64,000 bases of DNA from Apostichopus japonicus (GCF_037975245.1 NC_092568.1:12859501-12923500), one strand, 5' to 3'; shown: positions 11,976 through 24,908, counted from the first letter of the stretch. Numbers and translations: made by a program. Notes: generated by a model from the letters alone, not told the origin.

Positions 11976-13502
11976 ATAACGTCCACCGCCCAACCCGCAC
12001 AGTCCAGTCAACCGATCTTCCAACTTGCACAATCACACATGCATACACACAGAGAGACAGACATGTTTGCACGGTATGTGTAAACATATATGACCGTATA
12101 GTTTTGTTCGCTTTTTTCTTTGTATGTTAGGCTCTACGTGCAGACTGTCTCACCCATGAGCTTGGCCATCTCCGTCTCGCATTCTGAACCATCAATTTGC
12201 TCGTCAAGCCTTCTCCTCATGTACTTTCCAATTGACCCCAGAAGTCTCAAATGGAGTAATCAGATATTTTCGAAGATCAAACAAAATTTCGCCCCTAACT
12301 GGCTTTGTAACCCAACACTGTCCGTAAGTGTCAAAGACCTTGTTATTAAGTTAATGATTATTCATAAGTGTAAGTTCGTGATGTCACTTCCTTTAAAGTG
12401 ACGTAACTGAAACCTAACCTCACCTGCGTCTTTAATACAGATGAAATTAACCAGTAGGAAATACTTCCGTTTATGCGTACATGCCTTGAATCGATGTAAT
12501 GAAACCCAGTTCGCTGTCGTCAATTTGATCACGAACCTTCGCGTTTTCTGCAAATAGAAAATTGAATAATTCTTGCAGGTAAAGGTATGTTTGTAACTAT
12601 GTCATGAGCTTGAGAGATGTAAGATATGTACATAATCACGTTTTTGTTAAAACTATCCTCAACACTAATATTCGCTGTTATTAATGTAACCTCAAGCTAC
12701 ACATTTTACTTTTATTATTCTTATTAAATTTAAATATTTGTAGAAAAAAAACTAAAAATCATTCTATACCCAATCATGACATGCAATTTACTTCGCAAAA
12801 AGCATTTTCGAAGAATGGGAAGTTAACACGCTCTATTTTTTTTCCATCCACTTCCCTTCTCACGGCCCCGAACTTGCAAATCCATCATTAAAAGGAAAGG
12901 TTTGTTAAGGAAACACCTCTCGAATGTCGGTAGTGCAGTAAATATCCAAAGTTGTGCTATGAATTAGTGTGACCGTTTCAGTTCCGAGAGGAGGCACACT
13001 TCTCATTAAAATGGAAGCAAGGAAACGACGTAAAGGTCGAGTGCGTAAATGCGCATATTTATCTCAGCCTAGCCCTTCAAAATGAAAGAAAAGTAGGTTT
13101 TAACGCAGCCGCATGAAAGGAAATGTTGGGTCTCCTTTTTTTGAGAAGTATAGCTGGACTTGGGAGCAGCGTTAAAAAAAACCTGTCTATTAATCTATCG
13201 CTGCAGCTGTATATCCGTTACATTGAATACAAGCTAGCGATCGTGTCAATCAGAACTAGGGATACTAAATCGAGAAGCCACCCTGGGAAAATACAGAAGC
13301 AGGAAAACAACATCAGCACCACCTCACTTAAAGGCTTATACAGCAGGAATGCCATATAGCTGAGTGTCTATACTGCGGTTATTATCAATGCATTGCATGT
13401 GATGTCCATGTAGAAGCATTCATTCTAACGATTCTGAAGCCAAGTATCTTGTTGTACCAAAATTTATTATTTAAGGCAACCTTTTTCGTTTTGTCGACCA
13501 TG
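11976..13502. other. no gene recognised
   Basis: Single-copy-looking DNA with normal CpG. A plus frame of 93 codons at 12120-12401 has no recognisable motif and no convincing splice context. Confidence 0.4.
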
Positions 13503-13690
13503 TCCAGCCTCTTTAGTCAAGGCTTTGTTGAGTATTATGTTCAATAATCAGCGTTTTTGTCGGCAAGGCTTAATTGAGTGAAGGTTTAATACCAGCCTCT
13601 TTGACCAAGGCTACATTATGTATATGTTTAGGCAAGGCTTTATCGAGTGTAGGGTTAACTCCAGCCTCTTTTATAGCCAAGTTTTGTAAA
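13503..13690. repeat. imperfect tandem repeat, 69-88 bp period
   Basis: CCAGCCTCTTT recurs at 13504, 13592 and 13661, and GGCAAGGCTT at 13562 and 13631. The last two copies are 69 bp apart and the first pair 88 bp apart. Divergence between copies is high. Confidence 0.75.
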
Positions 13691-14082
13691 TGGTCAAACT
13701 AAGACAGTCTCCTTGTTTGTTGTTGTTGGGGTATTTGTTTTATCATTTATAATGAACATGATTTATAGCGAATAAATGATAATGATTACATTCCATGTTA
13801 TACATAGCGAAAAAAGATAATGATTCCATTCCAAAAGTACCTAAATAAATCAATCAAAAAAGAAAGAAAGAAAGAGGTCTTAAAGATGCAGCAGAAGAAT
13901 TTGTTAAAGATGTGTTGCTTCCCAGCCTCCGGTGGGTCATTTATGACGTCACTGTGCTGCAAACGTTCATAGAATTAACTACTAAGCCGAGCAACTAATT
14001 ACATATCACAACAGTTCTTTACATTTGTCCGTTTTCGTCAAACTTTTTGATAACTTCTAAATGGTAAACTGTTTCTCTAATG

Positions 14083-14188
14083 ACGCGCATTATTGTGGCG
14101 TGCATTCGGGTCACGCGCATTAGTGTGGTGCGCATTAGGGTGACACGCATTAGTGTGGCGCGCATTAGGGTAACACGCATTAGTGATT
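14083..14188. repeat. 30 bp minisatellite, about 3.5 copies
   Basis: The unit resembles ACGCGCATTAGTGTGG followed by CGCGCATTAGGGTA. The 30 bp period equals ten codons, which keeps a plus frame open and gives a repeated VTRIS peptide. It is not a gene. Confidence 0.9.
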
Positions 14189-17100
14189 GTTCCGGCTGCA
14201 GTGTTACGGTATTTGTCGAAATGGTAGGTTTACAAACGTTTAATCAGTCACCGGTTTTCAACGGATTGTTTGTAAAACAGAATCTATGAAAAGCCGTTTC
14301 TTTTAATTGTTTTGTTTGAAAAACTCTTGCTTCAAGTTGCAAAATATAACAGCACGAAAGTTTGAAAGCAAAAAGTATCTGAGGAAATAAATAAGTTTCG
14401 ATACACATTCATTAATGAACCGTCGTGTTTGTATCTTAACTGTTAGTACTAGGGTAAGCGCGCCTTTTATTAGTCCCACTTAATATATTACAGGTTTAAA
14501 CTTCTTTACTGATTTCTTTTTAAAAATGTCTTTGGTTTCGATTTGATTGGCTCAAGCATAGTCATGTTACTTCTTCAATCCCCTCTCCACCGGCCTCACA
14601 GCATTCCACTGTCTCCACTGCGCGGCATATACCTATAGTTCCCTTCCTTCATCCACATAAACATCATTTATATTCACATATCATTCTCAGTAAAAACATC
14701 CACGTACATACGTACAATTTCTGGTCACCTAATTACTGTCCATTATATGAAGATATAACGGTTATTGTGCCTCGTATCATTCCTATTGCATTATTTTGCA
14801 TTATGAAGCAGATTTATTTTCCGGAAAAAAAAACTTCGTGGGAAATGAACATTGATTGCGTCATTAGCCTATACCCGTTCCTTTTCTTATATTTCCTGAT
14901 GTTAGGCAGTCTGTGTAGCTCTAACAAACACGTCCAACCAAATGAATTATAGATAGGCATGTAACTCCTACATCGTTTAGGTGAGTACCTAAACGCAATC
15001 AATCAAATTAGTTGCGTTTTAACTCCTATCGGCTCTTTACACACCATTCCTTAATGCTGACCTGTACCTACTTCTGCATGCTGTATATTCTGCCTTCACT
15101 TTATTATTAAAATGTTCAATATGTGTATATATTTAACCGCTTGTTTTCCATAAAATTCATGATAATGTTGTTCATATTGATATATCAAATTGGAAAATAT
15201 CACAACTTATAAGAACTGAATATTTTATCTCATTAGTGAGATAAATGCAAACTGTCAAACTGCAGATGAGGTTATCCCCCCCCCCCCTCCATCCACCCTC
15301 CTAAAAAAATGGTTGAATTGTTAACGTCCGATATAATATCTATGGAAATACATGCATCAGTAGAGTTTAGTCGTATCGCATGACAAACCTATAAGAGATT
15401 CATGCAGACATGATGCCATATATGAGCCGATTTTCATACATTATACTATATTAAAACAAAACACTCGTATTATGATGGTGTTATAACTATTATGTTTTGA
15501 ACAAATTTACCTATACCGTAGCACGTTTGTTGTATAACGCTGTTGTCATTAAAACTACTCCTTTTTATGATTTTTAGTCTAATGTCTAGCTCTGACGTCA
15601 TTAATGGCCTTCAGAGAAAAGTTTAATGTCACTATCGACTAAAGTATTTATCTGAACCATAAATTTATAATTGGAATTGACCAATCACGGTTAAGTGTAA
15701 CAGAGTATGCAAATTACCTTGACGATGAGCTTACGAGTTGAATCGTTCAAGTATACTACCTATACTAGTCAATAAAAGTAGTTTTGATTTAAGAAAGATT
15801 TTTGGCCAATTCAGCAAACCAAACCACCCATATTCAGACGTGCTACCCTATGTATGTCTTCATATCTGACTTGTGTCTGCGGATCGCTCCACTTTCAATG
15901 CGTATAGTGATTACATGTATGCTAACGTCCAACACAGTCACCAACATATCATTCCCAGCACCTTACCCGATTAATGACACTTTACTGTCTCATAGCCCAC
16001 CGTGACGGAAACCATGGCCATCTTCATATGACGGGCTCGCCAATGCGACTACAGTTTGTCCTCGTTTCTATGGGGCCCATATCACACCACATTTTGAAGA
16101 ACGATGTTTTTAGTAAATTGTCTTTTGCCGGGCAAGAAAGAGAGATGAACTTATCCGTCAACCTCACCGTGCACCGGCGAGGAAGAATGAAAGCTAATAA
16201 ACTAATGTATGAGTAAGATTAAGATAAAGCATATGAGAAAGAGCAAAGGCAAGTAGAGAAAAAAGGGGGAAACTTTCTGTGATTTTTAAACAAAACAAAA
16301 GTTGCTGTTAGACAGACATGTTTGTCGGTGATGACAGTTCGCGCCAAGTGACTGTCGTCTGTTTCTTTAGACACGGTAGTAATATCCTGAACTTGGAAAG
16401 TCATCTGTATATTGCGAATTTGACGGTAAGGTTAACAAAACTTTACAAAGAAAATAGTAACGGGACGGTTTCCTTTGTATAATGTTGGTCCATCTCGACC
16501 TACGATCCACTCTTCATCCTTATACCGTCTGCTCGTGAAGCTAGTGTGAAGTGGCAGTGCGCGATGCATAAGAATGTAGTTTAAAGAAATTCCTTGCAAG
16601 GTATAAGGCCAATCAATAACGTTCATCAGGTGATCGCTACAAAACCACTGATTCTATAGAACAATCTTGAATCATCCCCGCAGATGGTGCTGACCTCTGA
16701 AAGAAAGATGTTCATTAGAATTTAATTAACGCAAAGGATTATAAGGAAAAGAACAGAATGCTTATAGATGGATTGAGATTGAAATCTTTTCAAATATTAT
16801 AAAATACAACGGCGGACATTAAATAGAACTATAAACAAGTCATGCACTGAGAAAGTTCCTTGTATATATAGTTGTCAAGCTTGGCGAAAACATCTGGAGA
16901 GGAGAAGGTTAGTGGCTTTTATTAAAACATCTCGGTCGTGAGCTACCAAACGGATTATTACAGGGAAGACGGAGATAAGTTTAATCGTGTGAGAAGATAG
17001 CAGAAGGTACAACCAAGCTGGATTACCGTTACAGGTAAGGTTTAATAACTTTACACTTATCAACGTAAAAGTCATACATAATTATCCCTTAGTAGATTTG

Positions 17101-18158
17101 TTTTCCAATTTGTCTGATTGTTTGTTTTTTCGGGGGGAGGGGAAGGGAGAAGGGGAAAGGGGAAGGGGAAAGGGGAAGGGGGTTTGCTGGCTTTCTCTTG
17201 TATAGTTTTACCGTAAAAAGTTTTGTTAGTTGAAAAGAATGAGTGGAGACCGGGTGCTTGAAATGGGTAAGAACACAAGAATTGGAACGATTTAGACGTT
17301 TCCAACCGCGAAAGCTACATGTGTATAATTATATATGTAGAGTATTTCAGAGGTGTACCGTCAGGACGGTAAACACTAACTGAATTCGTCGCCAAGGTAT
17401 GCCACACATGATAACATTGTTTTTTAATATACATACAAGACATTTCAGATGTGGAAACTAAATTAACACCTGAGGGAATATTGGTATCCACTAAGAATCC
17501 TCGGAGACCTGTTAATAAGAGAGAATGGGTCTGTCTCTATAACAACAAAGATGGCAGCTAAACCAGGGGTAATCCTCTGGGCCTCACGAAGGGGAGCCTG
17601 TCAAGCAATTGTGTGTGTGTGCGAAATTAATACCGCGATATTGTGTGGACTGATTTCATAACATAAACTTGTGATTCTACATAACTGTTTTAATAAACAT
17701 GAATGGTATCAATAAACATTAAAGACATCATAATGTGTGTGCGTGTAGGACGCGGGCGGTGGAAGGTGGAAAATGTTGATTGTATAAGATATAAAAATAT
17801 ATAGAGAGAGGAGTGGCCTATAGCGAAGTAGATGAGTAGGAAGTTGGGGTAGAGTCAATATTTTCCACAAATTTACGAACAGAACCACGAATATAGCAAA
17901 TATGCATCGAGTCATTAAAAAGCTTAGACTGACATCCACAGGAATGAAGGGAAGTTTAAAGATGTGAGAGGTTAATGAAACAAGGTCAATTATGGTCAGG
18001 AAATCTGCTAGAGTTAACTCGAATCGGTGATTTTATGAAGCGACTTGGTATATTAATGATGATATCGATGACATTTTGTAATTCATTGTATGCTATAATG
18101 AACTTGTAAAAATGTTTCCGTTTGAAAGAAATTTACCATCGCAATTTGTGGTACAATT
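14189..18158. other. no gene recognised
   Basis: AT-rich sequence with open frames no longer than about 80 codons. It includes a C run near 15277-15287 and a purine tract of GGGGAAA units at about 17133-17181. No transposon ends or target duplications were found. Confidence 0.4.
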
Positions 18159-18797
18159 CTCCAGGGCGTGGTTACACTGAACCCCATCTTTATGGTAGGC
18201 TTAACCCCATCTCCAGGTTGTGCTGAACCCCATCTCCAGGTTAAGCTGAACCCCATCTCCAGGGTAGGCTGAACCCCATCTCCAGATTAAGCTGAACCCC
18301 ATCTCCAGGGTAGGCTGAACCCCATCTTTAGGGTAGGCTGAACCCCATCTCCAGGTTAAGCTGAACCCCATCTCCAGGGTAGGCTGAACCCCATGTCCAG
18401 GGTAGGCTGAACCCCATCTCCAGGGTAGGCTGAACCCCATCTCCAGGGTAGGCTGAACCCATTCCTATAGGTTAGGCTGAACCCATTCCTATAGGTTAGG
18501 CTGAACCCCATCCCCAGGTTAGGCTGAACCCCATCTCCAGGTTAGGCTGAACCCCATCTCCAGGGTAGGCTGAACCCCATCTCCAGATTAAGCTGAACCC
18601 CATCTCCAGGGTAGGCTGAACCCCATCTTTAGGGTAGGCTGAACCCCATCTCCAGGTTAAGCTGAACCCCATCCCCAGGTTAGGCTGAACCCCATCTCCA
18701 GGTTAGGCTGAACCCCATCACCAGGTTACGCTGAACACCACCCCTGGGTTAGGCTGAACCCCATCCCCGGGTTAGGCTGAAATCCCATCCTCAGGTT
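18159..18797. repeat. 23-24 bp satellite-like array, about 27 copies, higher-order duplication
   Basis: The monomer is GTTAGGCTGAACCCC plus ATCTCCAGG, with variants TTAAGC, GGTAGGC and ATTCCTATAG. A distinctive run of variants (ATTAAGC, then GGTAGGC, then ATCTTTAG, then GTTAAGC) occurs at 18286-18370 and again 301 bp later. So a block of about 13 monomers was duplicated as a unit. A 79-codon minus frame with repeats of GFSLPWRW is a by-product. Confidence 0.97.
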
Positions 18798-20100
18798 ATC
18801 ACAATCCTAGAATTATAGGTAGACTAGATACAATCATTCACTCGAATGAGTGAGCCATTTTACCCCTCCCAAAGAGTTTCCTCCCCTCCTCATTGCAATT
18901 TCTGGAGCAGTTGGTTTAACCGTGCATCGATAGGAATGTCTTCCTCAGTGACATACATAATCAAGTGACTTCTGGTCCTCTTGACTCGCTGCACTGGGTG
19001 GCTGTTTAGTGTATTGCTAAAATCGTTGCGTAGCATTCCAAGGCTTAAAATTGTAATAACAAATTGCTAGAGTATAAGGCCGACTGGATTTTATTAATGT
19101 GATAGTATTAGCATTTTTTTTGGTAATACAGATCTTGTAGTGTTTTTGTTAAGTCAACTGATTACCAGCTTTGACTTGCGGTTCATATACGTCTTATTAA
19201 AAGACTTCTTAAAATGTAAGTCGTGCTACCACGATTATCATAAACCTACGATTATTTGTATTTTGTATTTATCCTTTCTACCTTTCATGCTAGTTTAATG
19301 TCACGCGAGTGAACAAGATGAACGTGTAACCTACTTTCAAATTTAGATGAATTTAAACTGGCATGTAATGTAAGTCTAACCTGCGAATAATATCAGTTAG
19401 CCATAGGCTGTTACCTTTATGGAACGCCAAAGATGTAATGTATTGCGTCAGTGACTTACTTTAAATGATGGTTTTATTCAGTATGCGAACACAAAGGCAC
19501 GTACCCCCAACAGAACGACAGCTAAAAGTAGCATTCCTCTCATGTTATGCTGTAGGCCTATACTATAAATGTATTCTCCTTCTGCAGGTAAAGACTTATG
19601 TAGCAAATCTCATGGGTGAAGATACAGTCAGTATGGAACTAACAAAATTCATAAGATGAAGAGAAATCACACAATTGGTTAGCCTATAGGTTGCCAGTCA
19701 TAGTCAATTCATACATTATAGTCACGACCTGTGCATCACATTGTGTAGAGAAACCGAGAACTCAAACACATTGTATTAAATCGATGCCGTTTCATTTTGT
19801 TGTTTTTTTCATAATGATTGTGGTGCGAAATCTCAGCACATAATGACGTAGCTAACGGTAAGCCTCTCTCGGCAAGACTGTCGCTTATAGCACATTGCTA
19901 ATGATGTTTTGTAATTTAATCCACCTGTTTTACACGTAGGTAATAAGTTCTCAGCTAACCGTGATTAAAGCAGCATTTGCCTTTGGTCGACCAAACTTCC
20001 TGAACATTTTTTAAACTAAGATTGCAAGTACTGAATCCATTTGGTTCTCAACGTTTCGTCAACCAGCTGAGTTTTTATATTTGTATTAATCATCACAAGT
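18798..20100. other. no gene recognised; weak hammerhead-like remnant
   Basis: Mostly single-copy DNA. On the minus strand at about 20049-20075, CAGCTGGTTGACGAAACGTT resembles the right half of hammerhead-bearing repeats, but the CUGA core is disrupted. Confidence 0.3.
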
Positions 20101-20415
<315 letters not shown>

Positions 20416-21808
20416 GGTATGATACAACCTCATGATCTAGTAACTTACAGGTTCCTTCACAGTTGGATGCTTTTTCTAACAAACCATAGCATACGACAAC
20501 CATGTATTTTAGTTTCGGTATGCTACTTTTGATCCTTTCACACCTACAAGCAAAACGTCGGGGAAATATCCTTCCTTTTCGATTCCTTCCCAACTTTCCA
20601 ACATTACGGGTATGTAGTTACGCAGACCTACACCTTACTGTTCATCAACTGTAAAGAGAGATTGAGGATTTGAGGCCAGCCACTCCCTAGGATAAACAAC
20701 TTTGTTTCTTTTATAGTTTGATCTATGAGCACGATACATCCAGGCCCTTATAAAACATGTGAATTCACATAAGGGTTAGTCTGACTGTTGGGGCCATGGC
20801 TTTGTGTTGTGTATTTTTCTGTGTGTCTTATATGTACGCCTACTACTAATGGATATTAAACTGTTATGGCTGTCGCAAAGTTTGATGTTTTTTATTCTTG
20901 TGTGATTCGTGTGTGATTTCTCTTCCTTTTTTCTTGTTTATTCTTGCGTTATTCAAATCATTCGGAAGAAGGAGCTTCAATGAAGTTCGTGCAAGTGATT
21001 TTATTTCTTTAATCTACATTAATAATTTACCGTACACGCAAAGTAATAAATATTATCCTGGATTTACACTCTAATATATGCTGTAACATTTACATAAAAT
21101 TTGGATCTCATGACTTACATGGCTGCCTATAGTGTGGATGCTGATCATGTCTTGTGTTTCTTATAATAGTAGCTTATTATGAGGTACTTATTTGCCTCGA
21201 AAAAACAATCGTAATAACATTTCTTTGCTTGTATCATGGATTCGAAACAATCCTACTTATTGCAAGTTTACTACATTTTTGGTGATATAAATTAGTGTTA
21301 TTATGTTAGATTTCTTCCTCGTTATAGAGAAAAGCAAACTTCCAGCGTACCAGCTTTAGCGCATATGAAAGATCCTTGTTATGAACGATTGCTTGCTTTG
21401 CTTTGCTAAGTTTGCTTGCTTGGTTTATTTCATCGTCTATATGCCACTTCAGGTGTGGCCATTTGTCCACTGTGACGTCAGAGTGCCGTTCTGTTTTCTT
21501 TTCGCGTTTCTTTGGTGGGGGAGAGGGTGGGAAGGGTGAGCATTAAATAGTTTACTATTGTAAACTATGTATGTAGTAGTGTAGTTAGGTTAGGTTGAAT
21601 TCTTCAGTCTTCTGTATTACAGAACATCAAAACAACAAACGGGAGAGTGAGGGGGGGGGGGGGAGCTTTGGAAAAACTGATGAGTACGACAAACAGATGC
21701 TGAAAGGGAAAACAAGGAACCTTAACAGGATTGTTCACGTGCCTCACTTTCCCCATCCCTCCTCGGTGTCTAGTTTATTTATGTGTGTGTCCTAAATGTG
21801 CGATGTAT
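20416..21808. other. no gene recognised
   Basis: AT-rich sequence with a short TTTGC/GCTTG tract near 21391-21421 and a G run near 21651-21663. No supported gene. Confidence 0.4.
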
Positions 21809-22523
21809 CAGTGGCGTATACAGGATTGCAAAGGTGGGGTGGGGGGGGGGGGCAAATTATATTTTTCCCTCAAACTGATTAAGGTAGAGGGCTGAACTTT
21901 TGTGGAAGGGCCGGGCGAATGAAGGATTTTATAAAGGAGAGTGCTGCACTGGGACCATTGAAGCCTACTCCTATATAGGGGGGGGGGGTTAGGGGCGTCC
22001 TCCTCTAGAAAACCTGAAAATTTAAACGGTACATTCTGAGGCATATGGAGGTTATAATTTAGGTCTTTATAACTCTCTAAACTCTTAACGGAAGGTTGTG
22101 CTAAGAAATAATAATAAATTTCACTCGACTGATTAAGATAGGGGCCTGAACCTTTTTTGGAGGACCAAGAGGCGAATGAAGGATTTTATATTGGAGTGAG
22201 TGCTACCCTGGGGTCATTGAAGCCGTCTCTTATGGGATAACGCCCCAGAAAAATACTTGGACTTCATGTGGTGCAATCTAAGAAATACTTAGACTATAAA
22301 TTAGGTCTATATAAGTAGCCATAAACGCAAGGTTTTGTTAATAAACACTTTGTGTGAGGTTAAATAAAGGGAGAGGGTACACCCGTAGTTGCGTCCATCT
22401 CGTTCCCGGCTGCACGCAAAAGTCCCCCGACTGGCACATTTTCCCCACGACTGAACCATTTTATACCTACCGACGATCTCCCCTGCCTCCTCCCCTCCCC
22501 CCCCCCCCGACGCCTCGCCACAG
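21809..22523 (+). mobile_element. probable non-autonomous hAT element with internal duplication
   Basis: The left end CAGTGGCGTATACAGG is followed closely by a G run. A C run sits just inside the right end, CGACGCCTCGCCACAG, whose complement starts CTGTGGCG. Flanks are CGATGTAT (21801-21808) and TGATGTAT (22524-22531), an 8 bp duplication with one mismatch, as hAT transposases make. Inside, a block of about 270 bp is tandemly duplicated: GGCGAATGAAGGATTTTATA occurs at 21912 and, one base different, at about 22172. It has no transposase reading frame. A truncated relative lies at 43074. Confidence 0.65.
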
Positions 22524-22531
22524 TGATGTAT

Positions 22532-23790
22532 CGTTCCATGTTTGCTATGTCAGGAATAAGCTGCACGTTACTATTCTATACAGTAATGTGCTTTTAGCTC
22601 TCGTTGCACGTTAGCCTAAGCAGCACCTTGCATTGACATCTCCGTCCATTAAAAATATCGCATTCTGATTGGCCGAATATTGCTTACTTTATAGTATACG
22701 GCGAGCAAGGTAAAATTATGATATATTACCTTCTATCATACATGCATTAAATTGTTTGATTCTTCCTCAACTTTGTTTCATATTTGAGAGTCACCATGCA
22801 ATTTCTTTGCTCCATCCCATCCCCATTGGCTAACCCCACCCCCTCCCTTCCCCCTTCCAACCGTCGATATACAGTATTATGAGGGGGAACATCATGCATG
22901 AATGACGCAATATTTAAAGAGATTTTTCACATCTACCCATCAAGCTGAAGTTTCCTTATTAACATGTAATCTTCTGAACCTTTTTTAATACTATTTCTTT
23001 CATCTTACCGACGTGATGACATTTTTTTTTAGCCATTCAAGACACGAAAACTTACCCCTGTCTTGAACGCCGTTTCATATGTCTGTTGAATTGTAACATT
23101 GTATGGCAGCAGCACCTTCACACTAGTTGCGTGAGTGCAAACAAGTGTAGTGTTTCTCCATCGTCTCTGAGTATGGCGTAACAGTGATCCGTCATGCTCT
23201 AGTTGGCGCGTGCATGCATATAAATCAAGACATAATAAAGACATCAAGAATGATAAAAGCGAGAACAGTACGCCGTGATCCCTCATCACTATGGAAACCG
23301 TTCAAACAAATGAAACAGGAATAGTTGATACTTATTCTTCATAAATTTCGCAGCAACATGTGACGACACATTTAAGTATTAATTTTAAATCTTAAAGCAG
23401 CTAAGCCAACATATTTGTGGTAAACCTGACAGTTGAGAAAACTAAGAACTTCTGCTGTAGTTTTATTCTTACCAAAAGTCAATTATACACGGAAATTAAA
23501 AGATTCCATTCTAGTCTAAAGCACGTGACTTCCGGTTAATTTCTATAAAGAAATTAATCGTAAAATTGCAAAAAGCAAATTTGCAGATGTGCAAAATTTC
23601 TGATATATTTCTTTCAGTTAAAAGTTAAACAGTTGTAGTCCACGAAATGAACTGCAGGATTTGATTTGTATAGTGGCAATATGGTCAAAACATCCCCTAC
23701 TAACCCCCCCCCCCCCGCCCTGCCATGTATAAGATATATATATATACATATAAATGAAAATCGTAATGAGTTGGAAAATCAAGAACAGTG
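22532..23790. other. no gene recognised
   Basis: AT-rich single-copy-looking DNA. A C run near 23706-23716 and a short TA tract near 23733 precede the tRNA-like sequence. Confidence 0.4.
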
Positions 23791-23801
23791 AAAAAACTTT
23801 C

Positions 23802-23874
23802 AGCCTCCACCGGGATTCGAACCACGGGCCTTCCGCTCTGTACGCGGACACCCTAACCACTAGGCTATGGACGC
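23802..23874 (-). tRNA. tRNA-like pseudogene or SINE head, anticodon-position ACA
   Basis: A 73-base cloverleaf can be drawn on the minus strand. The acceptor GCGTCCA/TGGAGGC pairs at six of seven positions. The D arm has GCCTAGTGG, the anticodon stem TCCGC/GCGGA is perfect around loop GTACAGA, and the B box GGTTCGAATCC is perfect. The T stem has two mismatches, and ACA is not a normal eukaryotic tRNA anticodon, so this is not a working tRNA. Six T residues (23791-23796 on the minus strand) follow within a few bases, like a polymerase III terminator. The DNA just upstream (23911-23955) is shared with the SINE at 52 kb. Confidence 0.6.
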
Positions 23875-23910
23875 TGATTGTATGTCCAGAGGTTCGAAAC
23901 CGGTAGGGAA

Positions 23911-23955
23911 GGTCGTAATTCCACTGTAGGCGTTGTCACCTGTATCGAACAATAC
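23911..23955 (+). repeat. 45 bp segment shared with the 52 kb SINE
   Basis: GTCGTAATTCCACTGTAGG, CGTTGTCACCTGTATCG and AACAATAC run together here. The part from CCACTGTAGG onward matches 52065-52100 directly with two differences. The GTCGTAATTCCACTGTAGG part also matches 52101-52119 in inverted orientation. It is adjacent to the minus-strand tRNA-like sequence. Confidence 0.85.
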
Positions 23956-24079
23956 TAGTTCTGTTTTTGGTGACATATTTTGCCTTACTCTAGAGATCAA
24001 ACATGATGCTAACCAACTCGAAATCATTTGTGATTCCTAAAGCCGGATCTCGAAAGATATACTCTGAACAGATTTGTTT

Positions 24080-24141
24080 TCTCTCCTCTTTTTCTTACCC
24101 GGGGGGCGCGCGCCCCCAACGCCCCCCCCCTGGATACGCGC

Positions 24142-24144
<3 letters not shown>
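24080..24144 (-). mobile_element. terminal fragment of an hAT-like element, left arm of a foldback
   Basis: It ends in CCTGGATACGCGCCTG against the (TA)n tract. Its reverse complement matches 24219-24279 over about 60 bases, differing mainly in G-run length. Beyond 24080 the similarity stops, so only the end of an element remains. Confidence 0.8.
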
Positions 24145-24195
<51 letters not shown>

Positions 24196-24218
24196 TATAA
24201 ATATATATATATATATAT
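24145..24218. repeat. (TA)n spacer between facing element ends
   Basis: About 74 bases of TA repeat with one AC and one AAA interruption, sitting exactly between the two inverted element ends. Confidence 0.97.
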
Positions 24219-24280
24219 CAGGCGCGTATCCAGGGGGGCGTTGGGGGCGCGCGCCCCCGGGTAAGAAAAAGAGGAGAGAT

Positions 24281-24390
24281 AAAAAAGAGGAGAAAAAAGG
24301 GAAAAAAGAGGGGAAAAAAGAGGAGGAGGAGAGGAAGGAAGGAAGGGAAAAGAAAAAGAAGAAGGAGAGAAAAAGGAGAAAAGGAGGGAA
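24281..24390 (+). repeat. 110-base pure purine tract
   Basis: Only A and G on the plus strand, in GAGGAG, GGAAGG and AAAAAG words. Such tracts can form triplex DNA. It lies just inside the left end of the 1.9 kb element. Confidence 0.95.
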
Positions 24391-24810
24391 CAGAAGAAAA
24401 ACGCCCAGACACCGCGAAGAGAAAGAGGAACAGTGATATAATTACAGCGCTGATCCCTATTATATACACAGGGTAGCCAGTGACGGATCGAGGATTTCGG
24501 AAGGGGCGTGCGTCTCACCCTACCCCTTACACTGACAACTCCATTTTTGACGTTTCCATTTTTCCTCTCTCACTTATGTATCTATATAGGCTATATACTA
24601 TAAATGGTCTATCATAACGCGTGTGTGTGTATGGACGCCTTAAACAATTGTGCTATGAAACCAACTGTGGCTGGTCTCGAACTCGACCGAGTCATCGGGG
24701 AACATGACACATTTCGGGAAGGGGGCGACCGCCCCCCCCCCCGAGCATATTTTTTTTATGATATCACTAGTAATTTCAAAATAGAAAATGCTTAGATGCA
24801 AATCACGAGG

Positions 24811-24908
24811 CATGGGAAGTGTCATTTCCAGCGATCCGGGAGGCAGTTTCGGCTAAAATTTTCTTGTACGCTTCGCGCCAACTCGTGGTGGCGCTACGCT
24901 TAGATAGT
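24811..24908 (+). repeat. hAT subterminal module, copy 1
   Basis: GGAAGTGTCATTTCC leads to TTTTCTTGTACGCTTCGCGC, then GGTGGCGCTACGCTTAGATA. Copies 2-4 are at 25981, 32244 and 32578. A right-end-like ACGCGCCTG follows at 24950-24958, about the spacing seen in the complete elements. Confidence 0.85.
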
